64,000 nucleotides of DNA from Microbacterium arabinogalactanolyticum (GTDB lineage Bacteria > Actinomycetota > Actinomycetes > Actinomycetales > Microbacteriaceae): positions 62,001-126,000 of the forward strand of contig NZ_BRZC01000001.1 of the NCBI RefSeq assembly GCF_030268005.1, in the 5' to 3' direction. Both the position numbers and the translations under genes were made by a program. Below, piece after piece: positions 1-8,337 of the stretch (position 1 is the stretch's first letter; every line of letters begins with the position of its first letter). The notes beneath the pieces were generated by a model that saw only the letters and a list, made by a program, of their open reading frames with translations, was not told where the DNA came from and did no database searches.

Positions 1-907
1 CGATCTCGTTGCCGAGCGCGCCGGCGATGTGCGGGGTGATGACGACGTTCGGCAGCCCGTACAGCGGTGAATCGGCGGGCAGCGGCTCGGGGTGCACGAC
101 ATCGAGGTACGCGTCCAGCCGGCCGGTGACCAGCTCCGCAGTGAGTGCGTCGGTGTCGATGATCGCACCGCGTGCCGTGTTCACGAGCACGGTGCCGTCG
201 CGCATCAGCGACAGCTCGTGCGCGCCGATCATGCCGACGGTCTGCGCGGTGAGGGGTGCATGCACGCTCACCGCATCGCTGCGCCGGCACAGCTCGTCCA
301 GGCCGACCAGCTCGGCGCCGAGCTCGGCGGCGGCCGTGGGCGAGAGGTAGGGATCGTGCAGCAGGATGCGGACATCGAGCGTGCGCAGCATCCGCAGGGT
401 CTCCCGCCCCACCCGCGATGCGCCGATCAGGCCGACGGTCACGCCGTTCGTGCCGATGGGCGGGAATCCGGCGGTGTCGCGCACCGCCTTGGTGCGACGG
501 AGCCGCTCGGCGAAGCGGGAGGCGCGCTTGAGCCCGAAGACGATGCTCGCCAGCGTGAACTCGGCCACGGGGATGGCGTTCGCGCTGGCGCAGGTGCTCA
601 CGCGGATGCCCCTGTCGTACACGGCGGGGTCGAGGAAGGTGCGCACGGTCCCCGCGGCGTGAACGATCGCCCGCAGGCGCGGGGCCTGTGCGAGCGTCGC
701 GAGCCCGAAGCGCGGGGCACCCCAGCCCGTGATGAGCACCTCGGTCTCCGCGAGGAGCTCGCGGGACGCGGCGGAGTCGAACTCCTCCATCGGCAGGGGA
801 GTGATCACCTCGGCGATCGAGCCCAGGCGCTCGAGGAGCGACGCAGGGAACGCCGCGAGGTGGTCGTCGCGGTTCATCGCGAACGCGACGCGGGGGTGCC
901 AGCTCAT
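1..907 (-). CDS. 2-hydroxyacid dehydrogenase (D-isomer type), 3' end cut by window edge
   Basis: NAD-dependent oxidoreductase of the D-isomer 2-hydroxyacid/phosphoglycerate dehydrogenase family. About 302 residues are visible and the C-terminus lies beyond position 1. Reading the minus strand gives the NAD-binding loop GLIGASRVG, the VNTARG segment carrying the catalytic Arg, HPEPLP carrying the catalytic Glu, and TPHIAGA carrying the catalytic His, in the expected order. The start at 907 is preferred over an in-frame ATG at 913 because GGAG then sits 6 nt upstream. It diverges from the sugar importer at 1113, and a LacI-type operator (935-953) lies just upstream, so it probably belongs to the same carbohydrate regulon. 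The substrate is unknown; a sugar-acid or 2-keto-acid step is inference. Confidence 0.88.
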   Translation of the reverse strand, partial: MSWHPRVAFAMNRDDHLAAFPASLLERLGSIAEVITPLPMEEFDSAASRELLAETEVLITGWGAPRFGLATLAQAPRLRAIVHAAGTVRTFLDPAVYDRGIRVSTCASANAIPVAEFTLASIVFGLKRASRFAERLRRTKAVRDTAGFPPIGTNGVTVGLIGASRVGRETLRMLRTLDVRILLHDPYLSPTAAAELGAELVGLDELCRRSDAVSVHAPLTAQTVGMIGAHELSLMRDGTVLVNTARGAIIDTDALTAELVTGRLDAYLDVVHPEPLPADSPLYGLPNVVITPHIAGALGNEI

Positions 908-934
908 GAACATCTCCGAGAACGATGGAAACAG

Positions 935-953
935 ACAGTAAGCGATTTCTATC
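935..953 (-). promoter_or_regulatory. LacI-type operator, copy A
   Basis: The minus strand reads GATAGAAATCGCTTACTGT. The same 19 bases occur exactly on the plus strand at 13666-13684, and close variants lie at 1057-1075 and 8321-8334. The core GTAAGCGNTTTC resembles LacI/GalR operators with a central CG. The site is 27 nt upstream of the dehydrogenase start and would block its promoter. Confidence 0.75.
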
Positions 954-1024
954 ATGCTTTCCGCTTCAGGCGCCAGAGGTGACGGCCGAATCGCCCTAGA
1001 TCTCCGGAAATGTCACGACTGGCG

Positions 1025-1054
1025 TTGACAACGCGATCATCGACGGGCTACCTT
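1025..1054 (+). promoter_or_regulatory. Promoter of the sugar ABC importer operon
   Basis: TTGACA at 1025-1030 and TACCTT at 1049-1054 are separated by 18 nt, a good housekeeping-sigma arrangement. The operator at 1057-1075 begins 2 nt after the -10 box, the classic position for repression. The BNR protein gene at 13618 has the same TTGACA-N18-TACNNT plus downstream operator layout. Confidence 0.7.
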
Positions 1055-1056
1055 GC

Positions 1057-1075
1057 GATAGCAATCGCTTACTAA
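1057..1075 (+). promoter_or_regulatory. LacI-type operator, copy B
   Basis: GATAGCAATCGCTTACTAA matches the 19-nt operator of 13666-13684 at 16 positions. It covers the expected transcription start of the ABC importer operon, so a bound repressor would block initiation. Confidence 0.72.
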
Positions 1076-1112
1076 GGCGACGTTTCATCCACAACGACGT
1101 TCGGAGGATGCG

Positions 1113-2129
1113 GTGGTCTCGACACCCGTCACGAGCAGGCCGAAGGCCGCCGCGGCCGAGCCGGCGCGCCCGGTCACGGGGCACGCGCGCCGGCTGGACC
1201 GCAAGGGTCGCACGCGACTGAGCTTCGCCGCCCGCTTCCGGCGCGACCGCGTCATGCTCCTGCTGGTGATGCCCGGGTTCCTGTACTTCGTGGTCTTCCA
1301 CTGGCTGCCCATCCCCGGCAACATCATCGCGTTCGAGGACTACCAGCCCTACCTCGGCTTCGTCGACAGCGTGTGGGTCGGCCTGGACAACTTCGCCGTC
1401 GCGTTCTCCGACCCGGCGTTCTGGTACGCACTGCGCAACACCCTCGTGATCATGGTGATGCAGCTCGTGCTGTTCTTCCCCGTGCCGATCGCCCTGGCGC
1501 TGCTGCTGAACAGCATCATGTCGCCCAAGCTCAAGAAATTCGTGCAGAGCGTGATCTACCTGCCGCACTTCCTGGGCTGGGTGATCATCGTCTCGCTGTT
1601 CACGCAGATCCTCGGGCCCACCGGACTCATCCCGAACTTCCTCGACTCCCTCGGGATGGGGCGGATCAGCCCGATGACCGACCCCGCCACGTTCCCGCTG
1701 CTCGTCACCGTCCAGACCATCTGGAAGGACGCGGGCTGGGGCACGATCATGTTCCTCGCCGCGCTGGCCAGCATCGACGACAGCCTCTACGAGGCGGCGG
1801 CCATCGACGGTGCCGGCCCGTGGCGGCGCACGTGGGCGGTGACGATCCCGGGCATCATGCCCATCGTCATCCTGCTGCTGATCCTCAACCTCGGCACGGC
1901 GCTGTCCGTCGGGTTCGAGCAGATCATCCTGCAGCGCAACAACGTCGGTGCACAGGCGGGCGAAGTGCTGGATACCTACGTCTACTTCCACGGCATCGTC
2001 GACGGCCAGTGGGGCACCTCGGCGGCGGTGGGTCTCGTGAAGGGCATCGTCGGTCTCTTCCTCGTGCTCGGCGCCAACAAGGTCGCCCACATGTTCGGAC
2101 AGGATGGGGTGTACTCCCGTGAGCACTGA
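1113..2129 (+). CDS. Carbohydrate ABC transporter permease (LplB/UgpA-type)
   Basis: Inner-membrane subunit of a binding-protein-dependent sugar importer, 338 residues, with about six hydrophobic segments starting near residue 50. The cytoplasmic EAA loop, which contacts the ATPase, is visible as EAAAIDGAGPWRR near residue 230. The start is GTG at 1113, with GGAGG at 1103-1107 spaced 5 nt away; an out-of-frame ATG at 1108 is rejected. The protein is of the LplB/YteP type, often used for oligosaccharides from complex glycans. The next permease overlaps its 3' end, so the two are translationally coupled. No ATPase gene is nearby, as is common when a shared MsmK/UgpC-like ATPase is used. A LacI-type operator follows the promoter. 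Confidence 0.93.
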   Translation: MVSTPVTSRPKAAAAEPARPVTGHARRLDRKGRTRLSFAARFRRDRVMLLLVMPGFLYFVVFHWLPIPGNIIAFEDYQPYLGFVDSVWVGLDNFAVAFSDPAFWYALRNTLVIMVMQLVLFFPVPIALALLLNSIMSPKLKKFVQSVIYLPHFLGWVIIVSLFTQILGPTGLIPNFLDSLGMGRISPMTDPATFPLLVTVQTIWKDAGWGTIMFLAALASIDDSLYEAAAIDGAGPWRRTWAVTIPGIMPIVILLLILNLGTALSVGFEQIILQRNNVGAQAGEVLDTYVYFHGIVDGQWGTSAAVGLVKGIVGLFLVLGANKVAHMFGQDGVYSREH

Positions 2130-3054
2130 GAGCACGACGGTGGTCCGTCTCGGAAGGCAGAGGGCCAGCGACTACCGGGCCCGCACCCGTCCGGTGTGGA
2201 TGGAGAAGCCCAGCTTCGCGATGCAGGGGCTGAAGGGACTCGTCCTGCTGCTGGTGTGCGTGGCGGTGATCTACCCGTTCCTGGTCGTGATCGGCACGAG
2301 CCTGTCCACACAGCAGGAGATCGCCGCGAACAACGGCTTCGTGCTGATCCCCATGCATCCCACGCTCGAGGCGTATCGGACCATCCTCTCCGGCGGCATC
2401 GTCACCGAGGCCCTGTTCCGCAGCATCGGCATCACGCTCGTCGGCACCGCGCTCTCGGTGACCCTCACGGTGATGATGGCGTACGGGCTGTCGCGACGGA
2501 TCATGGGCGGCAACTTCTTCCTGATGACCGCCCTGCTGACCATGCTGTTCTCGCCCGGCATCATTCCCACATTTCTCGTGGTCAAGGAGCTCGGGCTGCT
2601 GGGCACGTTCGCGGCGCTCATCCTGCCCACGGCGCTCTCGGCGTTCAACCTGATCATCATCCGCTCGTTCTTCATGAACGTCCCCTCCGAGCTCGTCGAG
2701 GCGGCGCGGTTGGACGGCGCGGGCGACATCCGCATCCTGTGGAACGTGATGCTGCCGCTGTCGAAGGCGGTGATCGCCGTGATCGGCCTGTTCTACGCCG
2801 TCGGCTACTGGAACATGTTCTTCAACGCCATGCTCTACGTCGACAGCGACAAGTGGCCGCTGGCCATGGTGCTGCGGCAGTACGTGCTGCTCGGCTCCTC
2901 CATCGACGCCAACACCGGCGCCGAGATCGCCGCTCCCAGCCAGGCCATCCAGATGGCCGTCGTCGTGATCAGCCTGGTGCCGATCCTGTGCGTGTACCCC
3001 TTCCTGCAGAAGTACTTCACCAAGGGCGTCCTCACCGGCGCCGTCAAGGGCTGA
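2119..3054 (+). CDS. Carbohydrate ABC transporter permease (LplC/UgpE-type)
   Basis: Second membrane subunit of the importer, about 312 residues, with a membrane segment near residues 30-50. The conserved loop reads LVEAARLDGAGD, the EAA-type ATPase contact of MalG-like permeases. The GTG at 2119 gives a conventional short N-terminus and an 11-nt overlap with the preceding gene; an in-frame ATG at 2104 would add five residues but has a ribosome-binding site touching the codon. The lipoprotein gene follows after 57 nt. Together with the 1113 permease and the 3112 lipoprotein it forms a complete importer lacking only the ATPase. Confidence 0.92.
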   Translation: MSTESTTVVRLGRQRASDYRARTRPVWMEKPSFAMQGLKGLVLLLVCVAVIYPFLVVIGTSLSTQQEIAANNGFVLIPMHPTLEAYRTILSGGIVTEALFRSIGITLVGTALSVTLTVMMAYGLSRRIMGGNFFLMTALLTMLFSPGIIPTFLVVKELGLLGTFAALILPTALSAFNLIIIRSFFMNVPSELVEAARLDGAGDIRILWNVMLPLSKAVIAVIGLFYAVGYWNMFFNAMLYVDSDKWPLAMVLRQYVLLGSSIDANTGAEIAAPSQAIQMAVVVISLVPILCVYPFLQKYFTKGVLTGAVKG

Positions 3055-3111
3055 CCCCAGCCGAAGAACACCCGAGGCCACCGGCCTGATTTCCCTCAGA
3101 GAGGATCGGAA

Positions 3112-4743
3112 ATGTCAATCAGAGAGATCGCCACCGACAGGCGGACGTTCCTGAAGTACGTCGGGTTCGGCGCAGTCAGCGTCGCCGCCGTCGGCTCCCT
3201 CGCCGGCTGCGGCACGAGGACCGAGCTGAAGGCGTCCGGCGCCGGCTCCGTGAAGATGCCGACGTTCCTCGCATCCGAGGGGCTGACCCCGGACCTGAAG
3301 GGCACCGCCGAAGGCGTGCCGTCCGCGTTCTTCAACTACCCGAAGAACCCGGTGCGCAGCGTGAAGACCCCGCCTCTGAAGGGTGAGACGTTCTCGGCCA
3401 TCACGAACATCTTCGGCCCGCCGCCGAACGGCCGCGACAAGAACCCGGCCTGGCAGGAGATCGAGAAGCGCCTCGGCGGCAAGCTCGACATCACCGCCGT
3501 CTCCGCCGACGACTTCGCGACCAAGATCAACACCACGCTCGCCGGCAACGACATCCCGGACATGATCCTGGACGACGGCGCATCCATCCCGGACATCATC
3601 GGGTTCCTGCAGGCCAAGTGCCAGGACCTGACGAAGTTCCTCTCCGGCGACGCCGTCAAGGACTACCCCAACCTCGCCGCGATCCCGTCGCTGTACTGGG
3701 AGCAGACGGTGCGCGACGGCAAGATCTACGCGCTGCCGATCCCGCGCGGCGGCACCGCCGGCCTCGGCTTCTACAACGCCAAGCGCTACGCGGACGTCGG
3801 GGTGACCGACACCAGCAAGATCAAGGACGCCGACGAGTACCTCTCGATCATGAAGGAGCTCACCGACGCCAAGGCGAACCGCTGGGCGTTCGGCTCCACG
3901 TCCTACGGCCTGGCCACCTTCTTCCAGCTGTTCGGCGTCCCGAACCAGTGGCGCGAGGAGAAGGGCAAGATGACCTTCCAGATCGAGACCGACGAGTATC
4001 TCGAGGCGATCTCCTTCGTGGCGAAGGCGGCGAAGGCCGGCTACATCATGCCCGGCAGCGACGGCTGGACCAAGTCGCAGATGGTGAACGCCTTCACCAA
4101 CGGACAGGTCGCGCAGATCTACGACGGGCTCCCCGGGTACTTCAAGGCCGACGGCTACGCTGTGACCGTGCCGGGCTCCGCGCCCTTCCTGCCGTTCGCC
4201 GCAGGCGGCGGCAAGCCGCAGGCCAACCTCGACAACATCGTCTTCGCGACCACCATGATCAAGAAGAACGACGACGCGTCGGTCAAGAAGCTCCTCGGCA
4301 TCGCCAACCTGCTGGCTGCCCCGTTCGGCACGGAGGAGTACCTGCTGATCAACTACGGCGTCGAGGGCGCCGACTACACGCGCGACGGCAACGGCAACCC
4401 CGTCCCCACCGCGAACGCGCTCGCCGACACGACCGTGCCGTGGAGGTACCTCACCGCGCCGGCGCCCGCGCTGTACCTGCCGGGCCACGACGACGTGATC
4501 AGGAAGACGCACGAGGCGTACGCCGCGATGATCCCGCTCGGGGTCGCGAACCCGGCCGCCACGCTGTTCAGCCCGACCGACGCGTCCAAGGGCAACACGA
4601 TCAGGCAGCCCGTCAGCGACGCGACGCAGGACTACATCTCCGGACGCAAGACCCTCGATGACGTCAAGGCCGCGATCAAGGCGTGGAAGAGCGCCGGCGG
4701 CGACGCGATTCGCAAGGAGTACGAGAAGGCGCTGAAGGCGTGA
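3112..4743 (+). CDS. Extracellular sugar-binding lipoprotein (LplA-type), Tat-exported
   Basis: Solute receptor of the ABC importer, 543 residues, which is long for the class and typical of LplA-like oligosaccharide receptors. The N-terminus has a twin-arginine motif DRRTFLK (residues 9-15) followed by a hydrophobic stretch and the lipobox LAGC with Cys33, so export by Tat and lipid anchoring are expected. The later region has the usual mix of aromatic and glycine-rich segments of extracellular solute-binding proteins. AGAGAGGATCGG lies upstream of the ATG. The next gene starts at a GTGA overlap with this stop codon, so transport and the DUF2264 protein are co-expressed. The substrate cannot be read from the sequence; the neighbouring fucosidase makes a fucosylated or related glycan plausible. 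Confidence 0.92.
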   Translation: MSIREIATDRRTFLKYVGFGAVSVAAVGSLAGCGTRTELKASGAGSVKMPTFLASEGLTPDLKGTAEGVPSAFFNYPKNPVRSVKTPPLKGETFSAITNIFGPPPNGRDKNPAWQEIEKRLGGKLDITAVSADDFATKINTTLAGNDIPDMILDDGASIPDIIGFLQAKCQDLTKFLSGDAVKDYPNLAAIPSLYWEQTVRDGKIYALPIPRGGTAGLGFYNAKRYADVGVTDTSKIKDADEYLSIMKELTDAKANRWAFGSTSYGLATFFQLFGVPNQWREEKGKMTFQIETDEYLEAISFVAKAAKAGYIMPGSDGWTKSQMVNAFTNGQVAQIYDGLPGYFKADGYAVTVPGSAPFLPFAAGGGKPQANLDNIVFATTMIKKNDDASVKKLLGIANLLAAPFGTEEYLLINYGVEGADYTRDGNGNPVPTANALADTTVPWRYLTAPAPALYLPGHDDVIRKTHEAYAAMIPLGVANPAATLFSPTDASKGNTIRQPVSDATQDYISGRKTLDDVKAAIKAWKSAGGDAIRKEYEKALKA

Positions 4744-6692
4744 CCGCCGAGCACGATCCCGGCCGGGGCGCGTCCGACCGTCTGCTCTGGACGGAGACCG
4801 CCGATCGCTGGCTCCGCGCGGTGCGCGAGCACGGCGCCGAGGACCCGGCCGGGGTCGTGCTCCCGGGGCGCGTGACCGGCGACGGGGAGCGCCGCGAGTC
4901 GATGGAGACCATCGGGCGCAGCTTCCTGCTCGCCTCCGCCCGCATCGCGGGCTCACCCGACGGCGACGCCGAGGCGGATGCCCTGATCGAGTTCTACGCC
5001 CAGGCCATCGTGGACGGCACCGATCCGGGGCATCCGTCGGCCTGGCCGCGCGGGGTGACCTGCCGCACCCCGCTGACCGGGATCACCAACTCGATCGTCG
5101 AGGGCGCCAACCTGGCCTTCGGGCTGTACGCCGCCGGCGACCGGTTCTGGTCGCGGCTCGACGATCGCCAGCAGAGCCAGGTGCTGGCCTGGCTGCGGCA
5201 CCACGCGCTGCGCGAGGTGTGGCAGAACAACTGGCAGCTCTTCCCCGCGATGGCCGAGGCGTTCATCCGGCACCGGGGTGGCGACGCCCGCGGCCTGCAC
5301 GGAGAGCGCAACGTCGCCCGGGTCGAGGGCTGGTACCTCGGCGACGGCTGGTACACCGATGGTCCGTCCCACGCGGTGGACTACTACAACGCGTGGGCCA
5401 TCCACCCCTACCTGTGGGCCTGGTACCGGATGACCGACCGCACTCACACGTACGAGGGGCAGCGCCACCTGGAGCGGCTCGCGCGGTTCGTCGGGCGGAT
5501 GCCGTCGTTCGTCGCCTCCGACGGGGCGCTGGTGCACTTCGGGCGTTCGCTCACCTATCGCACGGCCGCGCTCACGCCGCTGTGGTGCGCCGAGATCTCG
5601 GGCGTCAGCCCGCTGACTCCGGCGCGCACCCGACAGGTCGCGACCTCGGTGCTCGACGGGTTCGTGCGGCATGGCGTCGGCGCCGACGGTCAGCTGCGGC
5701 TGGGCTGGTACGACGAGCACCTGCCCGCGTCGCTGCAGGACTACAGCGGATTCGGCTCGCCGTATCTGGCCGGGATCGGCTTCCTCGGGCTGTCGCTGGA
5801 CGCCGGGCACCGGGTGTGGACGGATGCCGCGGAGCCGGCGGAGCATCCGGCCTCCACCTGCTCCCTCGAGGGCACCGGGATCACGCTCAGCACCGCCGGC
5901 GGCGAAGCGCCGGTGATCCTCGTCAACCATGGCTCCGACCACGCCGAGCTGCCCGTCCAGGACCACGGCATCCGCGACCCCGACGACCCGCACTACGGCT
6001 CGTTCGCCTACTCCACGCATACTGCACCCGAGGTGGGCGACGGCTGGCTCGAGGCCGTCGACGGGCACGTGTGCCTGTTCGACGACCAAGGCCGCCCGAG
6101 TCGCCGCGCCAAGCTGCGCGGGCGGATGCAGGACGGCCCGCTCAGCGCGTCGGTGCACTACCCGCAGATCGACGGCAGGCTGCTGGTCGGAGCGGCGATC
6201 GTCACGGCATCCGTGGTGAACCGCGGCACGGAGGTGCGCGCGCACCTGGTGATCGCGCCGACGGCGCACGACCGCATCCGTGAGGGCGCCTTCGCGCTCG
6301 CCGCGGCCGAACCGCCCGAGCAGGACGTGGCCTCCGATCGTGTGCACGCATCGGTCGCTGACGGCGCGCATCGCGTGGTGCTGACCGGCCTGCACGGATG
6401 GGACGACGCAGGCGTCGTGAGGCACCGCGGCACGAACGTGATGGGCGAGCACTCCGCGATTCCGTACCTGACCGCCGCGCGCGGCGAGGACGAGACCGTG
6501 CATGTCGCGGTCCACCAGCTGCTGCGCGACCGGGACGATCCGGATGCCGCACTCGCCGGTCTGCGCGTGGCCGTGGACGGCACCCGGGTTCGCGTGGAGT
6601 GGCCGGTCGACGGCGTCGACGTCGAGTTCGACCTGCGCACCGTCGTGGAGTGGGATGGTCAGCCCGGGAAGCCGGGCGGCCGGAGGAGCTGA
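4740..6692 (+). CDS. DUF2264 domain protein
   Basis: About 650 residues, matching the DUF2264 family by its conserved blocks: LTGITNSIVEGANL, the Trp/Asn-rich WQNNWQLFPAMA, GWYLGDGWYTDGPSHAVDYYN, and HFGRSLTYRTAA. The family has an alpha/alpha-barrel-like N-terminal half and is found in polysaccharide-use loci; to my knowledge its reaction is not settled. No signal peptide is visible, so it should act in the cytoplasm on imported sugar. Start choice: GTG at 4740 overlaps the lipoprotein stop (GTGA), which is typical coupling; a longer in-frame start at 4683 would lie inside the preceding gene and is rejected. It is the last gene of the importer operon and is presumably under the 1057-1075 operator. 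Confidence 0.88.
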   Translation: MTAEHDPGRGASDRLLWTETADRWLRAVREHGAEDPAGVVLPGRVTGDGERRESMETIGRSFLLASARIAGSPDGDAEADALIEFYAQAIVDGTDPGHPSAWPRGVTCRTPLTGITNSIVEGANLAFGLYAAGDRFWSRLDDRQQSQVLAWLRHHALREVWQNNWQLFPAMAEAFIRHRGGDARGLHGERNVARVEGWYLGDGWYTDGPSHAVDYYNAWAIHPYLWAWYRMTDRTHTYEGQRHLERLARFVGRMPSFVASDGALVHFGRSLTYRTAALTPLWCAEISGVSPLTPARTRQVATSVLDGFVRHGVGADGQLRLGWYDEHLPASLQDYSGFGSPYLAGIGFLGLSLDAGHRVWTDAAEPAEHPASTCSLEGTGITLSTAGGEAPVILVNHGSDHAELPVQDHGIRDPDDPHYGSFAYSTHTAPEVGDGWLEAVDGHVCLFDDQGRPSRRAKLRGRMQDGPLSASVHYPQIDGRLLVGAAIVTASVVNRGTEVRAHLVIAPTAHDRIREGAFALAAAEPPEQDVASDRVHASVADGAHRVVLTGLHGWDDAGVVRHRGTNVMGEHSAIPYLTAARGEDETVHVAVHQLLRDRDDPDAALAGLRVAVDGTRVRVEWPVDGVDVEFDLRTVVEWDGQPGKPGGRRS

Positions 6693-6745
6693 AGGGCCGC
6701 CGCTCCGCGGACGCCTGTGCTCGCCGCGTGTGCCTGTGCACGCCT

Positions 6746-6781
6746 GTGCGCTTCGCGCGGAGAAGTGCGCTTCGCGCGGAG
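6746..6781 (+). repeat. Tandem 17-nt direct repeat in a convergent gap
   Basis: GTGCGCTTCGCGCGGAG occurs at 6746-6762 and again at 6765-6781, separated by AA. It sits in the 162-nt gap between the convergent DUF2264 and fucosidase genes. No open reading frame or clear terminator was recognised in that gap; each unit contains a short CGC/GCG hairpin that might aid termination. Confidence 0.6.
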
Positions 6782-6854
6782 GAATCCCTGGAATCTCTCC
6801 GCGTCAGGCGTACATTTCCGCGTCAGACTCTCGCCGCCGACACGATCAGGTGCG

Positions 6855-8300
6855 TCACATCCAGGCGTCGATGCGGTCCCCGACGGAGGCGGATGCCTCG
6901 CCGAGGGCCAGTTCGATCACGAAGGCGTGTTCCGCCTCGAGATCCGCCGGGATGCTCACGTCGCAGTACAGGGCGTCGTCCAGGTCGAAGCCGATGTCGG
7001 TCAGGCGCACCGGGAGGTCGCGTCCGGAGTCGAGCAGGCGCGCCGAGATCGGCATCCGCTCGGCGCCGGCCGGGAACCGCAGCCGCAGGATGCCCGTGAC
7101 AGGCCGGTTCACGACCGTGACGAACAGCCGGTCGCCGTCTCCGGTCAGCCATCCGGCACCCGTGCGATCCAGGTCGACGTGATGGGCGTCGTACACCGCA
7201 TCCGCGTTCGCGGCGACCCACGCGCCCAGCTGCTCGGCGATCTCGTCCTCGTGCGCCGTCATGCGGCCGAGGCCGTCGGGGCCGAAGTTCACGACAAGAT
7301 TGCCGTTCATCGAGCGGCAGCGCATCAGCAGGTCGACGAGGTCGTCCGCGGTCTTCTGGTACTGACCACGGGTGTCCCGCAGCCATCCCCAGGCGTTCGG
7401 GCCGATCGTCATGACGCAGTCCCAGTCGTTCCCGCCGAGCATCTCGAAGTTCGCCGGCAGCTTGCGCTCCCAGCCCTGCTCGTAGTCGCCCAGCAGGGCG
7501 CCGTTGGAGTCGAAGTGCCGGGCGCCGTGCTCGTCGTTGCGGAAGCGAGAGCCGATGATCAGGCCGGGGCGCCGTGCGCGCAGCTCCGCCTCGAGCGCGT
7601 GGGTGAACTCGTGCGAGGCGATCCACGACGCGTCCCAGGTGCCGTCGAACCACAGGCCGCGCGCGGCGGGGTAGCGGTCCAGCAGCTCGAGCAGCTGGGC
7701 GCGTGTGTACTGCAGGAAGTCCTGCCATCCGGCGCGCTCGGCATCGGTGGCCGGCACCGTGCGCAGGTAGCCCGGGTGGTGCCAGTCGAGCACCGAGAAG
7801 TACAGGAACACGTCGATGCCCTCGGCCGTGTACGCGTCGACGACCTCGCCGACCAGGTCACGACCGCACGGCGATTCGCGCACCGTGTAGTCGGAGTGCG
7901 CGGAGGGCCACAGCGCGAACCCGTCGTGGTGCTTGGTGGTGAAGATGACGTAGCGCGCGCCCATCCTCTTCGCCTGCCGGGCCCAGGCACGCGCATCCAG
8001 TCGGGCCGGATCGAAGCTCTCGTTGAGCCGGTCGTAGGTCCCCTGCCAGCCCTCCGGGGCCGTGGGCCCGCTCCATGCACGGATCCACTCCGGCGCCGCA
8101 GATCCGCCGGCCGCGCTCACGCCCTGGTACTCGCCGCCGAGGATCGAGTACAGCCCGAAGTGGATGAACTGGCCGAGTCCGTACCGGCGGAAGCGCTGCA
8201 TGGCCTCGTCGTCACGGCGGGAGACCTGCGTGCCGAACCGCAGCGGAATCGGCTGGCGGTCGGAGGGTAGTGCGCGTTCGGTCCAGAGAGAGGTCGTCAT
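6855..8300 (-). CDS. Alpha-L-fucosidase, GH29 family
   Basis: Glycoside hydrolase of 481 residues predicted to release terminal alpha-L-fucose with retention. The GH29 hallmarks are present: GLGQFIHFGLYS near residue 45, TTKHHDGFALWPS (121-133), and RGLWFDGTWD (214-223), where Asp219 is the expected nucleophile. The C-terminal 130 residues look like the usual beta-sandwich. There is no signal peptide, so it probably cleaves imported oligosaccharides in the cytoplasm. GAGG lies 6 nt before the ATG. The upstream GTAAGCGGTTTCCC (8321-8334) is a variant of the shared LacI-type operator, tying the gene to the importer. The acid/base residue cannot be assigned by eye, and other exo-specificities within GH29 remain possible. 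Confidence 0.92.
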   Translation of the reverse strand: MTTSLWTERALPSDRQPIPLRFGTQVSRRDDEAMQRFRRYGLGQFIHFGLYSILGGEYQGVSAAGGSAAPEWIRAWSGPTAPEGWQGTYDRLNESFDPARLDARAWARQAKRMGARYVIFTTKHHDGFALWPSAHSDYTVRESPCGRDLVGEVVDAYTAEGIDVFLYFSVLDWHHPGYLRTVPATDAERAGWQDFLQYTRAQLLELLDRYPAARGLWFDGTWDASWIASHEFTHALEAELRARRPGLIIGSRFRNDEHGARHFDSNGALLGDYEQGWERKLPANFEMLGGNDWDCVMTIGPNAWGWLRDTRGQYQKTADDLVDLLMRCRSMNGNLVVNFGPDGLGRMTAHEDEIAEQLGAWVAANADAVYDAHHVDLDRTGAGWLTGDGDRLFVTVVNRPVTGILRLRFPAGAERMPISARLLDSGRDLPVRLTDIGFDLDDALYCDVSIPADLEAEHAFVIELALGEASASVGDRIDAWM

Positions 8301-8320
8301 CGGGTCCTCGTTCGGCGTTG

Positions 8321-8334
8321 GTAAGCGGTTTCCC
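8321..8334 (+). promoter_or_regulatory. LacI-type operator variant before the fucosidase
   Basis: GTAAGCGGTTTCCC shares the GTAAGCGNTTTC core with the operators at 935-953 and 13666-13684. It lies 20 nt upstream of the fucosidase start, within the expected promoter. On the minus strand it reads GGGAAACCGCTTAC, a typical actinobacterial LacI-like half-palindrome. Confidence 0.6.
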
Positions 8335-8337
8335 AGT

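Noticed and set aside
92..982. Plus-strand open frame across the left end
   Set aside because: The minus strand carries a clear dehydrogenase with all catalytic motifs; the plus-strand product is low-complexity.
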